This document shows, one piece after another, positions 52,271-62,393 of a stretch of DNA of 64,000 bases (within the stretch, counting starts at the first letter, position 1; each line of letters begins with the position of its first letter). The translations under genes and the position numbers were made by a program. The stretch is from RPQJ01 sp963846885. GTDB lineage: Bacteria; Pseudomonadota; Gammaproteobacteria; Steroidobacterales; Steroidobacteraceae. The DNA is taken from positions 124,001 to 188,000 of the forward strand of contig CAWJXS010000003.1 in assembly GCA_963846885.1 (NCBI GenBank), written 5' to 3'. The notes below the pieces were generated by a model. It was not told the DNA's origin. It searched no databases and saw nothing but the letters and a program-made list of their open reading frames with translations.

Positions 52271-53380
52271 TCAGCGGCGCCGGTCGCGCGCCAGCGGAAC
52301 CTGCTGCGTGACGCAATGGACGTTGCCACCGCCGAGCAGGATCTCGCGGCCGGGCACACCCACGACCTCCCGCTTCGGGAACAGTTCCTTGAGCTTGGCG
52401 CGCGCGTCGCCGTCGCGCTGCGGATCGAGCCGCGGCATCACGATGCGGCCGTTGCCGATGTAGAAGTTCACGTACGACGCGGCGAGCCGGTGACCCGCCG
52501 AGCGCGGCTGCGAGCCTTCGGCCACGTCGACGCCCGCTGCCTCTTCCGCCGTCATGTGCAGCGGACCCGGTTGCTGCAACTTGTGCACCTTGAAGCGACG
52601 GCCACGGGCGTCCCGCGCTTCCTTGAGCCGCTCGTACGCATCGCGCGAAATCGCGTACTGCGGATCGTTGCGGTCGTTCGTCCAGGTCAGCACGACCTCG
52701 CCCGGGCGCACGAACGCGCAGAGGTTGTCGACATGCCCGTCCGTTTCATCGAGGTGAACGCCCTTGCCCAGCCAGACGACCACCTCGACGTTGCAGTAGC
52801 GCTTCAGCAGCGTCTCGATCTGGCCGCGCGACAGGTGCGGATTGCGGTTGGGATTGAGCAGGCATTCCTCGGTCGTGAGCAGCGTGCCCTGCCCATCGAC
52901 ATGGATGGAACCGCCCTCCAGCACGAATGGCGGGCGATACCGGTCGCAGCCTTCGATTTCGATGACCTTTTGCGCGACGGCTTCGTCGCGATCCCACGGG
53001 AAATACAACCCACCCTGCAGGCCACCCCAGGCATTGAACTGCCAGTCGATGCCGCGGATGCCGCCCCGGTCGTTGACGACGAACGTCGGGCCGGTGTCGC
53101 GAACCCACGCATCGTTGCTCGACAGCTCGACCACGCGAATCGCAGCAGGCAACTGCCGCCGCGCGTTGGCGTACTGGGCCGCTGAAACGCCGACGGTGAC
53201 CGGCTCGCCGCCCGCGATGGCGGTCGCCAGCGCGACGAAACATTGTTGCGCAGGCTTGGCACCGAGCCGCCAATTGTCGGGACGTTCGGGCCAGAGCAGC
53301 CAGCAGCCCGCATGCGGCTCGAACTCGCCGGGCATGCGGTAGCCGTCACGGCGCGGATTGGAATCGAGTGTCTTGCTCAT
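52271..53380 (-). CDS. aguA: Agmatine deiminase
   Basis: A 369-residue enzyme converting agmatine to N-carbamoylputrescine. MPGEFEPHAGCWLLWPERPDNWR, NDAWVRDTGPTFVVND, GGSIHVDGQGTLLTTEECLLNPNRNPHLS and GKGVHLDETDGHVDNLCAF are the PAD-superfamily active-site blocks, and Cys356 in GGGNVHCVTQQVP is the nucleophile. Start ATG at 53380. The usual partner, N-carbamoylputrescine amidase (aguB), is not in the window. The upstream copper ATPase stop is 23 bases away, so the gene may read through from it. Confidence 0.95.
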   Translation of the reverse strand: MSKTLDSNPRRDGYRMPGEFEPHAGCWLLWPERPDNWRLGAKPAQQCFVALATAIAGGEPVTVGVSAAQYANARRQLPAAIRVVELSSNDAWVRDTGPTFVVNDRGGIRGIDWQFNAWGGLQGGLYFPWDRDEAVAQKVIEIEGCDRYRPPFVLEGGSIHVDGQGTLLTTEECLLNPNRNPHLSRGQIETLLKRYCNVEVVVWLGKGVHLDETDGHVDNLCAFVRPGEVVLTWTNDRNDPQYAISRDAYERLKEARDARGRRFKVHKLQQPGPLHMTAEEAAGVDVAEGSQPRSAGHRLAASYVNFYIGNGRIVMPRLDPQRDGDARAKLKELFPKREVVGVPGREILLGGGNVHCVTQQVPLARDRRR

Positions 53381-53403
53381 CCGGCGATGGTAACAAACGA
53401 CCG

Positions 53404-55629
53404 TCAGTCGAGCTTGACCCGACGCAGGCGCAGCGCGTTCATGATCACGCTGACCGAGCTCAGCGACATCGCGGCTGCCGCGATCCACGGCGACAGCAGC
53501 CAGCCCCAGACTGGGTACAGCACACCGGCCGCGAGCGGCACGCCGAGCGCGTTGTAGCCGAACGCGAACATGAGGTTCTGGCGCACGTTGCGCATCGTGC
53601 TGCCGCTCAAGCGGAAGGCGCGCAACAACCCACGCAAGTCATTGCGGACGAGTACGACGCCGGCGGTCTGCTTGGCGACGTCACTGCCGGCGCCCATCGC
53701 GATACCGGCGTCGGCCGCGGCGAGCGCGGGAGCATCGTTGATGCCGTCGCCCGCCATCGCCACCACGCGGCCTTCCGCCCGCAGCTGCGCCACCATCTCG
53801 GCCTTGCCGGCAGGATCGACGCCGCCATGAAATTCCTTGATGCCGGCTTGCGTGGCGATCGCGCGCGCCGACGTGACGTGATCGCCCGAGACCACGATGA
53901 CGCGCAGCCCCAGTGCCTGCAGCGCTTGCACGACGTCCCATGCCTCGGGCTTGAGCGGGTCTGCGAGCGAGATCAGCCCGATCGGCTGGCCGTCCACCGC
54001 GACGAACACCACCGTCTGGCCGTCTGCACGAAGATGCGCGGCCTCGGCCACGAGCGAGCCCGGATCGATGCGCTCGGATTGCAGTAGCGCCTCGGTGCCG
54101 ACCAGCACCCGACGCAGCTGCACCACGCCGGTGGCGCCCGCCCCCGGCATCGCCGCGAAACCGTAACTGCGGCCCAGCCGCAATCCGCGCCCCAGCGCGT
54201 GCCGCACGATCGCCTGGCCCAGCGGATGTTCGCTCGCCTGCTCGAGGCTGGCCGCGAAGCGCAGCAGCTCGGTGTCGGGGACGCCTTCCACCGGCAGCAC
54301 GGTCATGACCTCGGGCCGTCCGGCGGTCAGCGTCCCGGTCTTGTCGAATACGAGCGTGTCGACGTCGTCGAGCCGCTCGAGCGCGGCGGCACCGCGGAAC
54401 AGCACGCCCGCCTGCGCGCCCCGCCCCATGGCGACGGTCATCGACATCGGCGTCGCGAGTCCCAGCGCGCAAGGACAGGCGATCACCAGGGTGCTCACCG
54501 CAGCCACCAGTGCGAACGCAAGCCGCGGCTCGGGACCGACTGCAAGCCAGACGATCGCCGCGATGACGGCGATGGCGACGACCGCGGGTACGAATCGCGC
54601 CGAGACACGGTCGGCCAGCGCCTGCACCGGTGCACGACTGCGCTGCGCGTCGGCCACCGTCTGCACGATCTGCGCCAGCAGCGTAGCCGCGCCGACACGC
54701 TCGGCGCGCATGACGAACGCGCCGCTGCCGTTGACCGTGCCGCCGATCAAGGCCGCGCCCGGCGCCTTGTCGACCGGCATCGATTCGCCGGTGAGCATCG
54801 CTTCGTCGACGGCGCCGCTGCCTTCGAGCACGGTGCCGTCCACCGGAATCTTCTCGCCGGGCCGCACCCGCAACGAATCCCCCGCCTGCACGAGGCCCAG
54901 GTCGACCTCCGCCTCGGTGCCGTCGGGCTCGATGCGATGTGCCTTGCGCGGCACGAGGTCGAGCAGCGCACGCAGGGCGGCGCCGGTCTGCTGCCGCGCG
55001 CGCAATTCCAGCACCTGGCCGAGCAGCACGAGCGTGACGATCATCGCTGCCGACTCGAAGTACAGGGCTGCCGCTGAACCATGACGCAGCGCGTGTGGCA
55101 GGGCCTGCGGCAAGAGTGCCGACAGCACACTGAAGGCGTACGCGACGACGACGCCCAGCCCGATCAGCGTGAACATGTTGAAGCTGCGCGAACGCAGCGA
55201 GTTCCAGCCCCGCTGCAGCAGCGGCCGGCCGCACCACAGCACCACCGGCGTGGCGAGCGCCAGCTGCAACCACCCACCGGCAGGTCCGCTCAACGCCGTG
55301 GGTAACCAGCCGAGCATGCCACCCATGGCGATGACGACCAGCGGCACGGTGAAGACGAGGGCCCAGCGGAACCGACGCTGCATGTCGAGCAGTTCCGGAT
55401 CGTCCCCCGCCGCGGCGATGGGCATGGCGGGCTCCAGCGCCATGCCGCACTTGGGGCATGCGCCGGGGACGGCACTCTCGACGCCTGGGCACATCGGGCA
55501 CACATAGAGCGATTCGCCGGGCGCAACGGCACGGACCGCAGTGGCAAGTCGGCTGCGACGGCCGCAGCGGCACCGCCAGCCAGCATGCGCAACAATCGTG
55601 ACCGAGGAGTGGGCGGATGGGGAATCCAT
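53404..55629 (-). CDS. copA: Copper-translocating P1B-type ATPase
   Basis: A 741-residue inner-membrane pump exporting Cu(I). The N terminus has a heavy-metal binding domain (YVCPMCPGVESAVPGACPKCGM). Transmembrane CPC appears in VIACPCALGLATPMSM, the phosphorylation site in LVFDKTGTLTAGRP, SEHPLGQAIV in the nucleotide domain and AMAGDGINDAPALAAADAGIAM in the hinge. It is only about 8 kb from cusCBA, consistent with a copper-resistance zone. The GlyGly-CTERM gene lies upstream in the same direction with a 27-bp gap. Confidence 0.95.
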   Translation of the reverse strand: MDSPSAHSSVTIVAHAGWRCRCGRRSRLATAVRAVAPGESLYVCPMCPGVESAVPGACPKCGMALEPAMPIAAAGDDPELLDMQRRFRWALVFTVPLVVIAMGGMLGWLPTALSGPAGGWLQLALATPVVLWCGRPLLQRGWNSLRSRSFNMFTLIGLGVVVAYAFSVLSALLPQALPHALRHGSAAALYFESAAMIVTLVLLGQVLELRARQQTGAALRALLDLVPRKAHRIEPDGTEAEVDLGLVQAGDSLRVRPGEKIPVDGTVLEGSGAVDEAMLTGESMPVDKAPGAALIGGTVNGSGAFVMRAERVGAATLLAQIVQTVADAQRSRAPVQALADRVSARFVPAVVAIAVIAAIVWLAVGPEPRLAFALVAAVSTLVIACPCALGLATPMSMTVAMGRGAQAGVLFRGAAALERLDDVDTLVFDKTGTLTAGRPEVMTVLPVEGVPDTELLRFAASLEQASEHPLGQAIVRHALGRGLRLGRSYGFAAMPGAGATGVVQLRRVLVGTEALLQSERIDPGSLVAEAAHLRADGQTVVFVAVDGQPIGLISLADPLKPEAWDVVQALQALGLRVIVVSGDHVTSARAIATQAGIKEFHGGVDPAGKAEMVAQLRAEGRVVAMAGDGINDAPALAAADAGIAMGAGSDVAKQTAGVVLVRNDLRGLLRAFRLSGSTMRNVRQNLMFAFGYNALGVPLAAGVLYPVWGWLLSPWIAAAAMSLSSVSVIMNALRLRRVKLD

Positions 55630-55656
55630 CCGCCCATTTTAGTCGCGTCCAGGACG

Positions 55657-57821
55657 CTAGCGGTTTCGAATCCGTCGACGGCGCAGCGCGCCGCCCAGAC
55701 CAAGCAGCAGCGCGCCGAGCGAGCCGAAGCTGCCGCCACCACCGCCTCCAGCCGACGGTGACTGGTGGCGGCGGCGGTGAAGGTGGGTCAGCGATCTGCA
55801 CGGTCGCCTGGGTCGCGGCGCCAAGCGCGCGCCGCCGGTGGGCGACACGAGCTCCAATGTGAGGGCTTCCAATTGTTGTTCCGCGATCCCGTCAGCCGCG
55901 ACCAGCACTGGCAGGTACTTCGGCCCCATTTCGCCGTCCGCCCACGTCAACACGACGTCCTGCCAGTCCTTGCTCCCCGGATTGCTGAAGTCCTGTCCCG
56001 GCGTGGCACTGCCGCCCGCCGCTACCCGCACCGTGACGGACACGGCGCCCTGGCCGTAGTAGTTGCGCCAGACGAAAAAGGCCGCCTCGCCGCCCTCATT
56101 GACGACGGACGCCGCTGCTCCAATCGTCAGGTCGCCGCACGGGGTAGCTCGCACCGGCAATTTCGACGTCGGCACCGAAAACTCCGAGTCCGGCGCCACC
56201 CTCCGGCGACTCGAGTACGACTTCGAAGAACTCCGGCTTCTCTGCATTGGTGTCGGACGCGATCGGCACCACGATCTCCCGCTCAGCAACGTCGCCGTCG
56301 GCCCAGGTCAAACGCCCGGTCGTGGACTGTGTAGTCAGCGCCGCTGGTCGCGCGCTCGCCGGGCGCGTATTCCGATCCGGCTGCGGGCGGCACGGGAAAG
56401 TCTCGCGTGACGTAGGCCACGGCCACGGCCCCTTGACTGCCGCCAGTGCGGCGCACGGACAGCACGGATCTGCCCGTCCTGTTCGGTGCCTATTACCCTG
56501 TCCTGCTTCATGCTGAGAACGCCGGGGCTGCCGCCCGCAGACGTCCCCGAGAAGCCGGGCCACGAAGGGGCCACCGCCGGACCAGTACGAGGCGCCGTTG
56601 CCGCCAACGACGAGCCCGCCCCGTTACCCACGACCTTCATGTCGTTGATGGAGCGGGAAGCTGTAACGTCGGGTCTTCAGGTCGACACTGGTCGCGCCGG
56701 CACGGCCGAATAGCGTGTCCAGCGTGCCGTCGGCCAGCAGCCGGACGATCAGCGCGCCGGAAAAGCCTGTCCGGTCAGTGCCCGAGACGAAGACTCGAAC
56801 CGGCTGCGCCTGCGGCCAGCGCAGACACGGAATTGAATCGGCCAGGCACCACGCCCGCGCGAAGGCGGGATCGGGCGCGCCGTTCGGCAACAGGCGGCCG
56901 ACGTAACCGTTCGCGTCGCCATCCACGCCCCCGAGCAGCATGCGGCCGTCGGGCAGCACCGCCAGCGACGAGCAGAAGCACGTAGAGCGACGACTGCGGG
57001 GTGGCGTATCCGCCAACTACCGAACGCAGCGTCGAGGACACCGGCGGCCGTCAGGCCGACCACGCTGCAGTCCCAGCCCATGCCTCCGCTGACGGACGCT
57101 ATGACGCGGTAGCCACCTGTGGGAGCACGTGCGATGCGGACATTGGACTCCCAGGATGTCGAGACCGACATAGACCCCAGCCTGAGCCGAAGCCCGCATC
57201 CAGCGTACCGTTCGCCAGCAGTCTCGCGACCAACAGGTTGTCTCCGCGCTGGCCCGCGACGACGATGCGGCCGTCCGGATCGACGACCACTGAATACCCG
57301 GCTTCGCGACGCGCGCTGCCGTCGCTGAGGATGACGAGTCCACCGAGGCCGAAATCGGGATCGAGCGCGCCATCCGGCCGCAGCCTGAAGACCACCAGCT
57401 TATATCTGCCATCCGGCTGTCGCGCGATACCGACATCCGAGGACCTTGCCGTCGGACTGCAGGGTCGTATCGTAGACGGCGGTGTCTTTCAGCACCGCGG
57501 CGGCAAAGCTGGCATCAGGCGCGCCGTTCGGCAGCAGTCGCCCGACGAAGTATTCCTCGTAATAACCCCAGTATTCGTATTCACCGCCACCGCCGAACAG
57601 GACCGAGTCGTCGCCCTGCACGTCGACCGACCAGAGGTTCGAATAATAGGATGGCATCGATGCCCGATTGTCGTCCGACGTCGCCAAACGACGGATCGAG
57701 GTCGCCTGGCGCCGCGACGGCCGTGAGGCAACCGGCGATGCCGGTGGCGGCGATGGCGGCCTCGAGGCCCACCAGGCGGATCAATGGCGACTTGGGCTTG
57801 GGTTTCTTCCTGCGTCTTCAT
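55657..57821 (-). pseudogene. Delta-60 repeat / Calx-beta secreted protein with GlyGly-CTERM-like tail, frame broken many times
   Basis: The start MKTQEETQAQ (ATG 57821, preceded by AGGAG) leads to AAIAATGIAGCLTAVAAPGDLDPSFGDVG (signal, first delta-60). Then come delta-60 units (LLPNGAPDASFAAAV, LRPDGALDPDFGLGG, LLPNGAPDPAFARAW, DGTLDTLFGRAG), Calx-beta units (VLSVRRTGGSQGAVAVAYVTRDF, FVWRNYYGQGAVSVTVRV) and a tail GGGGGGSFGSLGALLLGLGG-ALRRRR, a rhombosortase-type GlyGly-CTERM. At least ten frame changes are needed, mostly one extra base each. It is either a pseudogene or a locally poor sequence. If intact it would be about 715 residues and secreted. Confidence 0.75.
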
Positions 57822-57854
57822 GACGGCACTCCTGCGGGAGGTTGATGAAATCCC

Positions 57855-57874
57855 CGGCGGTTGATTGACCGCCG
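57855..57874. repeat. Inverted repeat after cusA, candidate terminator
   Basis: CGGCGGT (57855-57861) pairs with ACCGCCG (57868-57874) around a 6-base loop, in the 145-bp gap between the cusA stop and the delta-60 gene. A second weaker pairing (GGCGTC/GACGCC, 57897-57921) lies next to it. No T-run on the minus strand. Confidence 0.4.
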
Positions 57875-57966
57875 TGGATGCAACCTGCCGCAGTGGGGCG
57901 TCGCCTGTCCTGAAGGACGCCTGAATATTTGTGAAGACTGGGTGAAGACTTGCGGAAGCCCTGCTT

Positions 57967-60900
57967 TCAGCCCGGCCCATCCCGCAATTTGCGGCCGTTC
58001 AGCAGCAAATAGAGCGACGGAATGATGACGAGCGTCAGCACCGTGGCGGACACCATGCCGCCCACCATCGGGGCCGCGATGCGCCGCATGACCCCGGCGC
58101 CCGTGCCCTGGCCCCACATGATGGGCAGCAGGCCGACGATGATCGTGATGACCGTCATGAGCTTCGGTCGCAGGCGCAGCAGGGCCCCTTCGACGATCGC
58201 CTCGCGCAACTCGGCGAGAGTCGGCTCACGGCCAGCCGCCGCCGCTGCCGCACGGCGGTCCGCCCATGCGTGTTCCAGGTACATGACCATCACCACGCCG
58301 GTCTCGGCCGCGACGCCCGCCAGCGCGATGAATCCGACAGCCGCGGCGATCGACAGGTCGTAGTCGAGAAAATAGAGCAGCCAGACGCCGCCCACGAGGG
58401 CGAACGGCAGCGAGAAAAGGATCAGGCCCACGTCGCGCGCGTTGCGGAAGTTCAGGTACAGCAGCAGCACGATGATGCCGAGCGTGAGGGGCACCACCAG
58501 CTTGAGTCGCTCGACCGCCCGCTGCAGGTACTCGTACTGCCCCGACCAGCTGAGGCTGTAACCCGCCGGCAACTCCAGCTCACTGGCGATGCGGTCCTTG
58601 GCGTCGGCAACGTAACCACCCAGGTCGCGGCCCTGCATGTCGACGAACACCCATCCGGAAGGACGCGCGTTCTCGCTGCGGATCATGCCGGGGCCGTCGG
58701 CGATTTCGACCCGCGCGACGTCCTGCAAGGTCACGTTGGCGCCCGTGGGCGCCACGATGGGCAGCTGCCGCAGCTTCTCGAGCGAGTCGCGGAATTCCTG
58801 CGGATAACGCAGGTTGACCGGGTACCGCTCCAGGCCCTCGACCGTGTAGCTCACCGTCATGCCGCCCACGGCCGTGCCGACGATGTCCTGCACGTCCTTG
58901 ATGTTGAGGCCGTACCGGGCCGCCGCGACACGATCGATGTCGATGTCCACGTACCGGCCCGTGGCAGTGCGCTCGGCGTAGACGGACGTCGTGCCGGGCA
59001 CCTCTTTCACGATCGCCTCGATCCGCTGGCCCAGTTCCTGGATCGTCTGCAGGTCGGGGCCCATGATCTTGATGCCGACCGGCGTGCGGATGCCGGTTGC
59101 CAGCATGTCGATGCGGGTCTTGATCGGATAACCCCACGCGTTCGACAGGCCGGGAAGCTTCACCAGCGCGTCGAGTTCGGCCTTGAGCTTTTCGGGAGTC
59201 ATGCCCGGGCGCCACTGGTCACGCGGCTTCAGCATGATGGTCGTCTCGAACATCTCGATCGGCGCCGGGTCCGTGGCGGTTTCCGCCCGCCCTGCCTTGC
59301 CGAACACGCGCTCCACCTCCGGCACTGTCTTGATCAGGCGGTCGGTCTGCTGCAGCAACGACCGGGCCGCGTCCGTCGACAGGCCCGGCAAAGTGGTGGG
59401 CATGTACAGCAGGTCGCCTTCATCCAGCTCGGGCATGAACTCGGTGCCGAGTCGCGAGGCTGGCCACAGCGTCGCCAGCACCAGCAGCATGGCGCCCGCG
59501 GTGACGCCCCAGGGATGGCGCAGCGCGAGCGTGAGGAATGGCTTGTACGCGGCAGCCGCCACACGGTTCACCGGATTGGCGTTCTCGGGCCGGATGTGTC
59601 CGCGCACGAGGTACCAGATCAGCACGGGTACCAGCGTGACCGACAACAGCGACGCCGCCACCATCGCGTAGGTCTTGGTGTAGGCGAGCGGTGCGAACAG
59701 GCGGCCTTCCTGCGCCTCGAGCGTGAAGACGGGCAGGAACGACAGCGCAACGATCATCAGCGAGAAGAACAGCGACGGACCGACTTCGCGGCAGCCGGCA
59801 TAGATCGCCTCCATGCGCTGCGATTCGTCCGGCTGGTGCTCCAGTTTCTTGTGCACGTTTTCGATCATGACGATGGCCGCATCGACCAGCGTGCCGATCG
59901 CGATCGCGATGCCGCCGAGCGACATGATGTTGGCGTTGATGCCCTGCGCGTTCATCACGATGAAGGCGGACGCCACGGCGATCGGCGTCACGATCACGAC
60001 GATCAGGCCCGAGCGCAGGTGAAACAGGAAGACGAAGCAGACGAGCGCCACGACGAGGAACTCGTCGAGCAACTTGCCCTTGAGATGGTCGACGGCGCGC
60101 TGGATCAGCGTCGAGCGGTCGTAGGTCTCGACGATCTCGACGCCCTTGGGCAGGCCCGCCCGCAACTCGTCGAGCTTCGACTTGACGCGCTCGATGGTGT
60201 CGCGCGCATTCTCGCCATTGCGCATGACGACCACGCCACCCACGGCCTCGCCCTCGCCGTCGAGTTCGCCGATGCCGCGCCGCATCTCGGGCCCGAGCCG
60301 CACCTCGGCGACGTCGCGCAACAGCACCGGCGTGCCTTCGGTGGTGGTCATCACCGGGATCTTTTCCAGGTCGCCGATGCTCTTGATGTAGCCGGTGGCG
60401 CGCACCATGTACTCGGCCTCGGCCATCTCGATGACCGAGCCGCCGATTTCCTGGTTGCCGCCGCGGATCGCCTCCTCGACCATCATCAGCGAGATGCCGT
60501 AACCCCGCAGGCGCAGCGGATCGACGACGACCTGGTACTGCTTGACCATGCCGCCGATCGTCGCAACCTCCGCGACGCCGTCGAGCGCCTGCAGCTCGAA
60601 CTTGAGGAACCAGTCCTGCAGGCTGCGCAGCTGCGCAAGATCGTGACCACCGGTACGGTCGACCAGGGCGTACTGGTAAATCCAGCCGACGCCGGTGGCA
60701 TCCGGCCCGAGCGTGGGCCGCACGCCTTCAGGCAACCGCGCCGTGGCCTGGCTCAGGTATTCGAGCACGCGCGAGCGCGCCCAGTACGGGTCCGTGCCGT
60801 CCTCGAACAGCACGTTGACGAACGAGTCACCGTAGAACGAGTAGCCGCGCACCGTGGTGGCGCCCGGCACCGACAACAGCGCGGTCGTGAGCGGATACGT

Positions 60901-61095
60901 GACCTGGTCTTCGACCACGCGCGGAGCCTGGCCGGGAAACGGCGTGCGCACGATGACCTGCACGTCCGAGAGATCGGGCAGCGCGTCCACCGGCGTGCGC
61001 AGCACCGAGTGCACGCCGACCGCCGCGAGCATCAGTGTCAGCAGCAGTACCAGCGCCCTGTTCTCGAGCGAGGCACGGATGATGGCGTTGATCAT
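57967..61095 (-). CDS. cusA: CusA-type heavy-metal RND efflux permease
   Basis: A 1042-residue inner-membrane transporter, the pump of a three-part copper/silver (or zinc/cobalt) efflux system. It shows the RND plan: an N-terminal helix (ALVLLLTLMLAAVGVHSVL), porter domains (DPYWARSRVLEYLSQATARLPEGVRPTLG), the conserved helix GIAIAIGTLVDAAIVMIENVHKKLE carrying the motor Asp, and a long duplicate second half. Length equals CusA/CzcA. CzcA is the main alternative. Start overlaps the cusB stop by 4 bp. Confidence 0.93.
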   Translation of the reverse strand: MINAIIRASLENRALVLLLTLMLAAVGVHSVLRTPVDALPDLSDVQVIVRTPFPGQAPRVVEDQVTYPLTTALLSVPGATTVRGYSFYGDSFVNVLFEDGTDPYWARSRVLEYLSQATARLPEGVRPTLGPDATGVGWIYQYALVDRTGGHDLAQLRSLQDWFLKFELQALDGVAEVATIGGMVKQYQVVVDPLRLRGYGISLMMVEEAIRGGNQEIGGSVIEMAEAEYMVRATGYIKSIGDLEKIPVMTTTEGTPVLLRDVAEVRLGPEMRRGIGELDGEGEAVGGVVVMRNGENARDTIERVKSKLDELRAGLPKGVEIVETYDRSTLIQRAVDHLKGKLLDEFLVVALVCFVFLFHLRSGLIVVIVTPIAVASAFIVMNAQGINANIMSLGGIAIAIGTLVDAAIVMIENVHKKLEHQPDESQRMEAIYAGCREVGPSLFFSLMIVALSFLPVFTLEAQEGRLFAPLAYTKTYAMVAASLLSVTLVPVLIWYLVRGHIRPENANPVNRVAAAAYKPFLTLALRHPWGVTAGAMLLVLATLWPASRLGTEFMPELDEGDLLYMPTTLPGLSTDAARSLLQQTDRLIKTVPEVERVFGKAGRAETATDPAPIEMFETTIMLKPRDQWRPGMTPEKLKAELDALVKLPGLSNAWGYPIKTRIDMLATGIRTPVGIKIMGPDLQTIQELGQRIEAIVKEVPGTTSVYAERTATGRYVDIDIDRVAAARYGLNIKDVQDIVGTAVGGMTVSYTVEGLERYPVNLRYPQEFRDSLEKLRQLPIVAPTGANVTLQDVARVEIADGPGMIRSENARPSGWVFVDMQGRDLGGYVADAKDRIASELELPAGYSLSWSGQYEYLQRAVERLKLVVPLTLGIIVLLLYLNFRNARDVGLILFSLPFALVGGVWLLYFLDYDLSIAAAVGFIALAGVAAETGVVMVMYLEHAWADRRAAAAAAGREPTLAELREAIVEGALLRLRPKLMTVITIIVGLLPIMWGQGTGAGVMRRIAAPMVGGMVSATVLTLVIIPSLYLLLNGRKLRDGPG

Positions 61096-62393
61096 GGGCG
61101 GTGACCTGCGTGTGGATCAGCAGCGGGCGCCGGCGCGGCCGCCGCATCGGCCTCGCCGAGCCGGTCGAGGCCCGCGCCGAGGTTCGCCTCGGAATCGAGC
61201 AGGAACTGGGCCGCGACCACGACTCTCTCGCCTTCCTGCAGGCCTTCGCGGATGGTGATGCGGTCGCCCGCCTCGGCGCCCGCCACCACTGTCCGCGAAG
61301 CGAAGCGTCCGCCGCCCAGTGCGATCACCACTCGATCGCGCGTGCCGTTGCGGATCAGCGCGCTGCGCGGGATGTGCAGCACCGCGTCGCCCTCACCCGC
61401 GGTGAGACTCACTGTCGCGAGCATGTTCGGACGGACGTCCTGCGGCGGCGCGTCGAGGACGATGCGGGCCCGCAACGTGCGCGTCTCCATGTTCAGCTCC
61501 GGATAGACGTACTCGACGCGGCCGTGAATGGGTTCGCCGGGTTGCGACGGGAAACGCACTTCCGCATGGGTGCCAGGCTTGACCCACGCCGATTGCGCTT
61601 CGGGCACTTCGGCGACGACCCACAGGCTGCCCAGTTCGGTGATCGTCAGCGCGGGCATGTCGGGACTGAGCATCGCGCCTTCGCGGGCCTCGAGCTCCGT
61701 GATGACGCCAGCGATCGGCGCGTAGAAAGGCACCCGCGCAGCCACTCGCCCGGATTTGTCGAGGCGCGCCGCCGTTCCGGCGTCCAGCCCAAGATTGCGC
61801 AGGCGCGCGCGTGAGGCGTCGATGAGCTCGGCGTTGCCGATCTTGAGCGCATCGAGGTACTCCTGCTGCGCGCTCTCCAGCATGGGCGAATAGAGCGTGA
61901 ACAGCAGTTGTCCTGCCTTGACGGTCTCGCCCATTGCGCGCACCGCCAGCCCTTCGACCCAGCCCTCGGCACGCGTGCGCACCTGCTGCACCTTGCGCTC
62001 GTCGAACTGCACGTAACCCACGACCTCGCCGCGCCGGGGCAGGCTGCCCTTCACGACCGGTTCCGAGCGCACGCCCAGGTTGTTCATCACCGCTGGCGAG
62101 ATGCGGACCTCGGCGGTCCCGCTCGTGCCTGCCCCCGCTGCCGGAGCCGCGGCCTCCGCTGCGGGCTCGACCTTGACCAGCGCCATCCCACAGATCGGGC
62201 ACGTGCCTGGCTCGTCGCGCACGACGTCGGGGTGCATCGGGCAGCGGTATTTCGGGTTCGTGTGCTTGAGCGCGTGCTCGGCGGTGGTGTCGTCGGCTGC
62301 CGTGCGCGCGGGCTCGCTCGGCTGCTTCGAGCAGGCGGCGAGGACGAGGGCCAGCGCCAGGATGGCCGCGGTGCGGAGGCGTGTGGATGTCAT
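61092..62393 (-). CDS. cusB: RND efflux periplasmic adaptor subunit (CusB/CzcB type)
   Basis: A 433-residue lipoprotein-like adaptor (lipobox ALVLAACSKQ). A heavy-metal-binding domain follows (YRCPMHPDVVRDEPGTCPICGMALVKV), then the adaptor core: SPAVMNNLGVRSEPVVKGSLPRRGEVVGYVQFDERKVQQVRTRAEGWVEGLAVRAMGETVKAGQ, a helical hairpin and a beta-barrel part. It bridges CusA and CusC. The CPMHPD/CPICGM motif favours copper or similar soft metals. Overlaps cusC by 4 bp. Confidence 0.93.
   Translation of the reverse strand: MTSTRLRTAAILALALVLAACSKQPSEPARTAADDTTAEHALKHTNPKYRCPMHPDVVRDEPGTCPICGMALVKVEPAAEAAAPAAGAGTSGTAEVRISPAVMNNLGVRSEPVVKGSLPRRGEVVGYVQFDERKVQQVRTRAEGWVEGLAVRAMGETVKAGQLLFTLYSPMLESAQQEYLDALKIGNAELIDASRARLRNLGLDAGTAARLDKSGRVAARVPFYAPIAGVITELEAREGAMLSPDMPALTITELGSLWVVAEVPEAQSAWVKPGTHAEVRFPSQPGEPIHGRVEYVYPELNMETRTLRARIVLDAPPQDVRPNMLATVSLTAGEGDAVLHIPRSALIRNGTRDRVVIALGGGRFASRTVVAGAEAGDRITIREGLQEGERVVVAAQFLLDSEANLGAGLDRLGEADAAAAPAPAADPHAGHRP

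Noticed and set aside
58270..61104. Long + strand open frame (about 944 codons) opposite cusA
   Set aside because: It is an antisense shadow: its sequence is rich in His, Arg, Asp and Gln with no fold signal, while the minus strand encodes a complete CusA.
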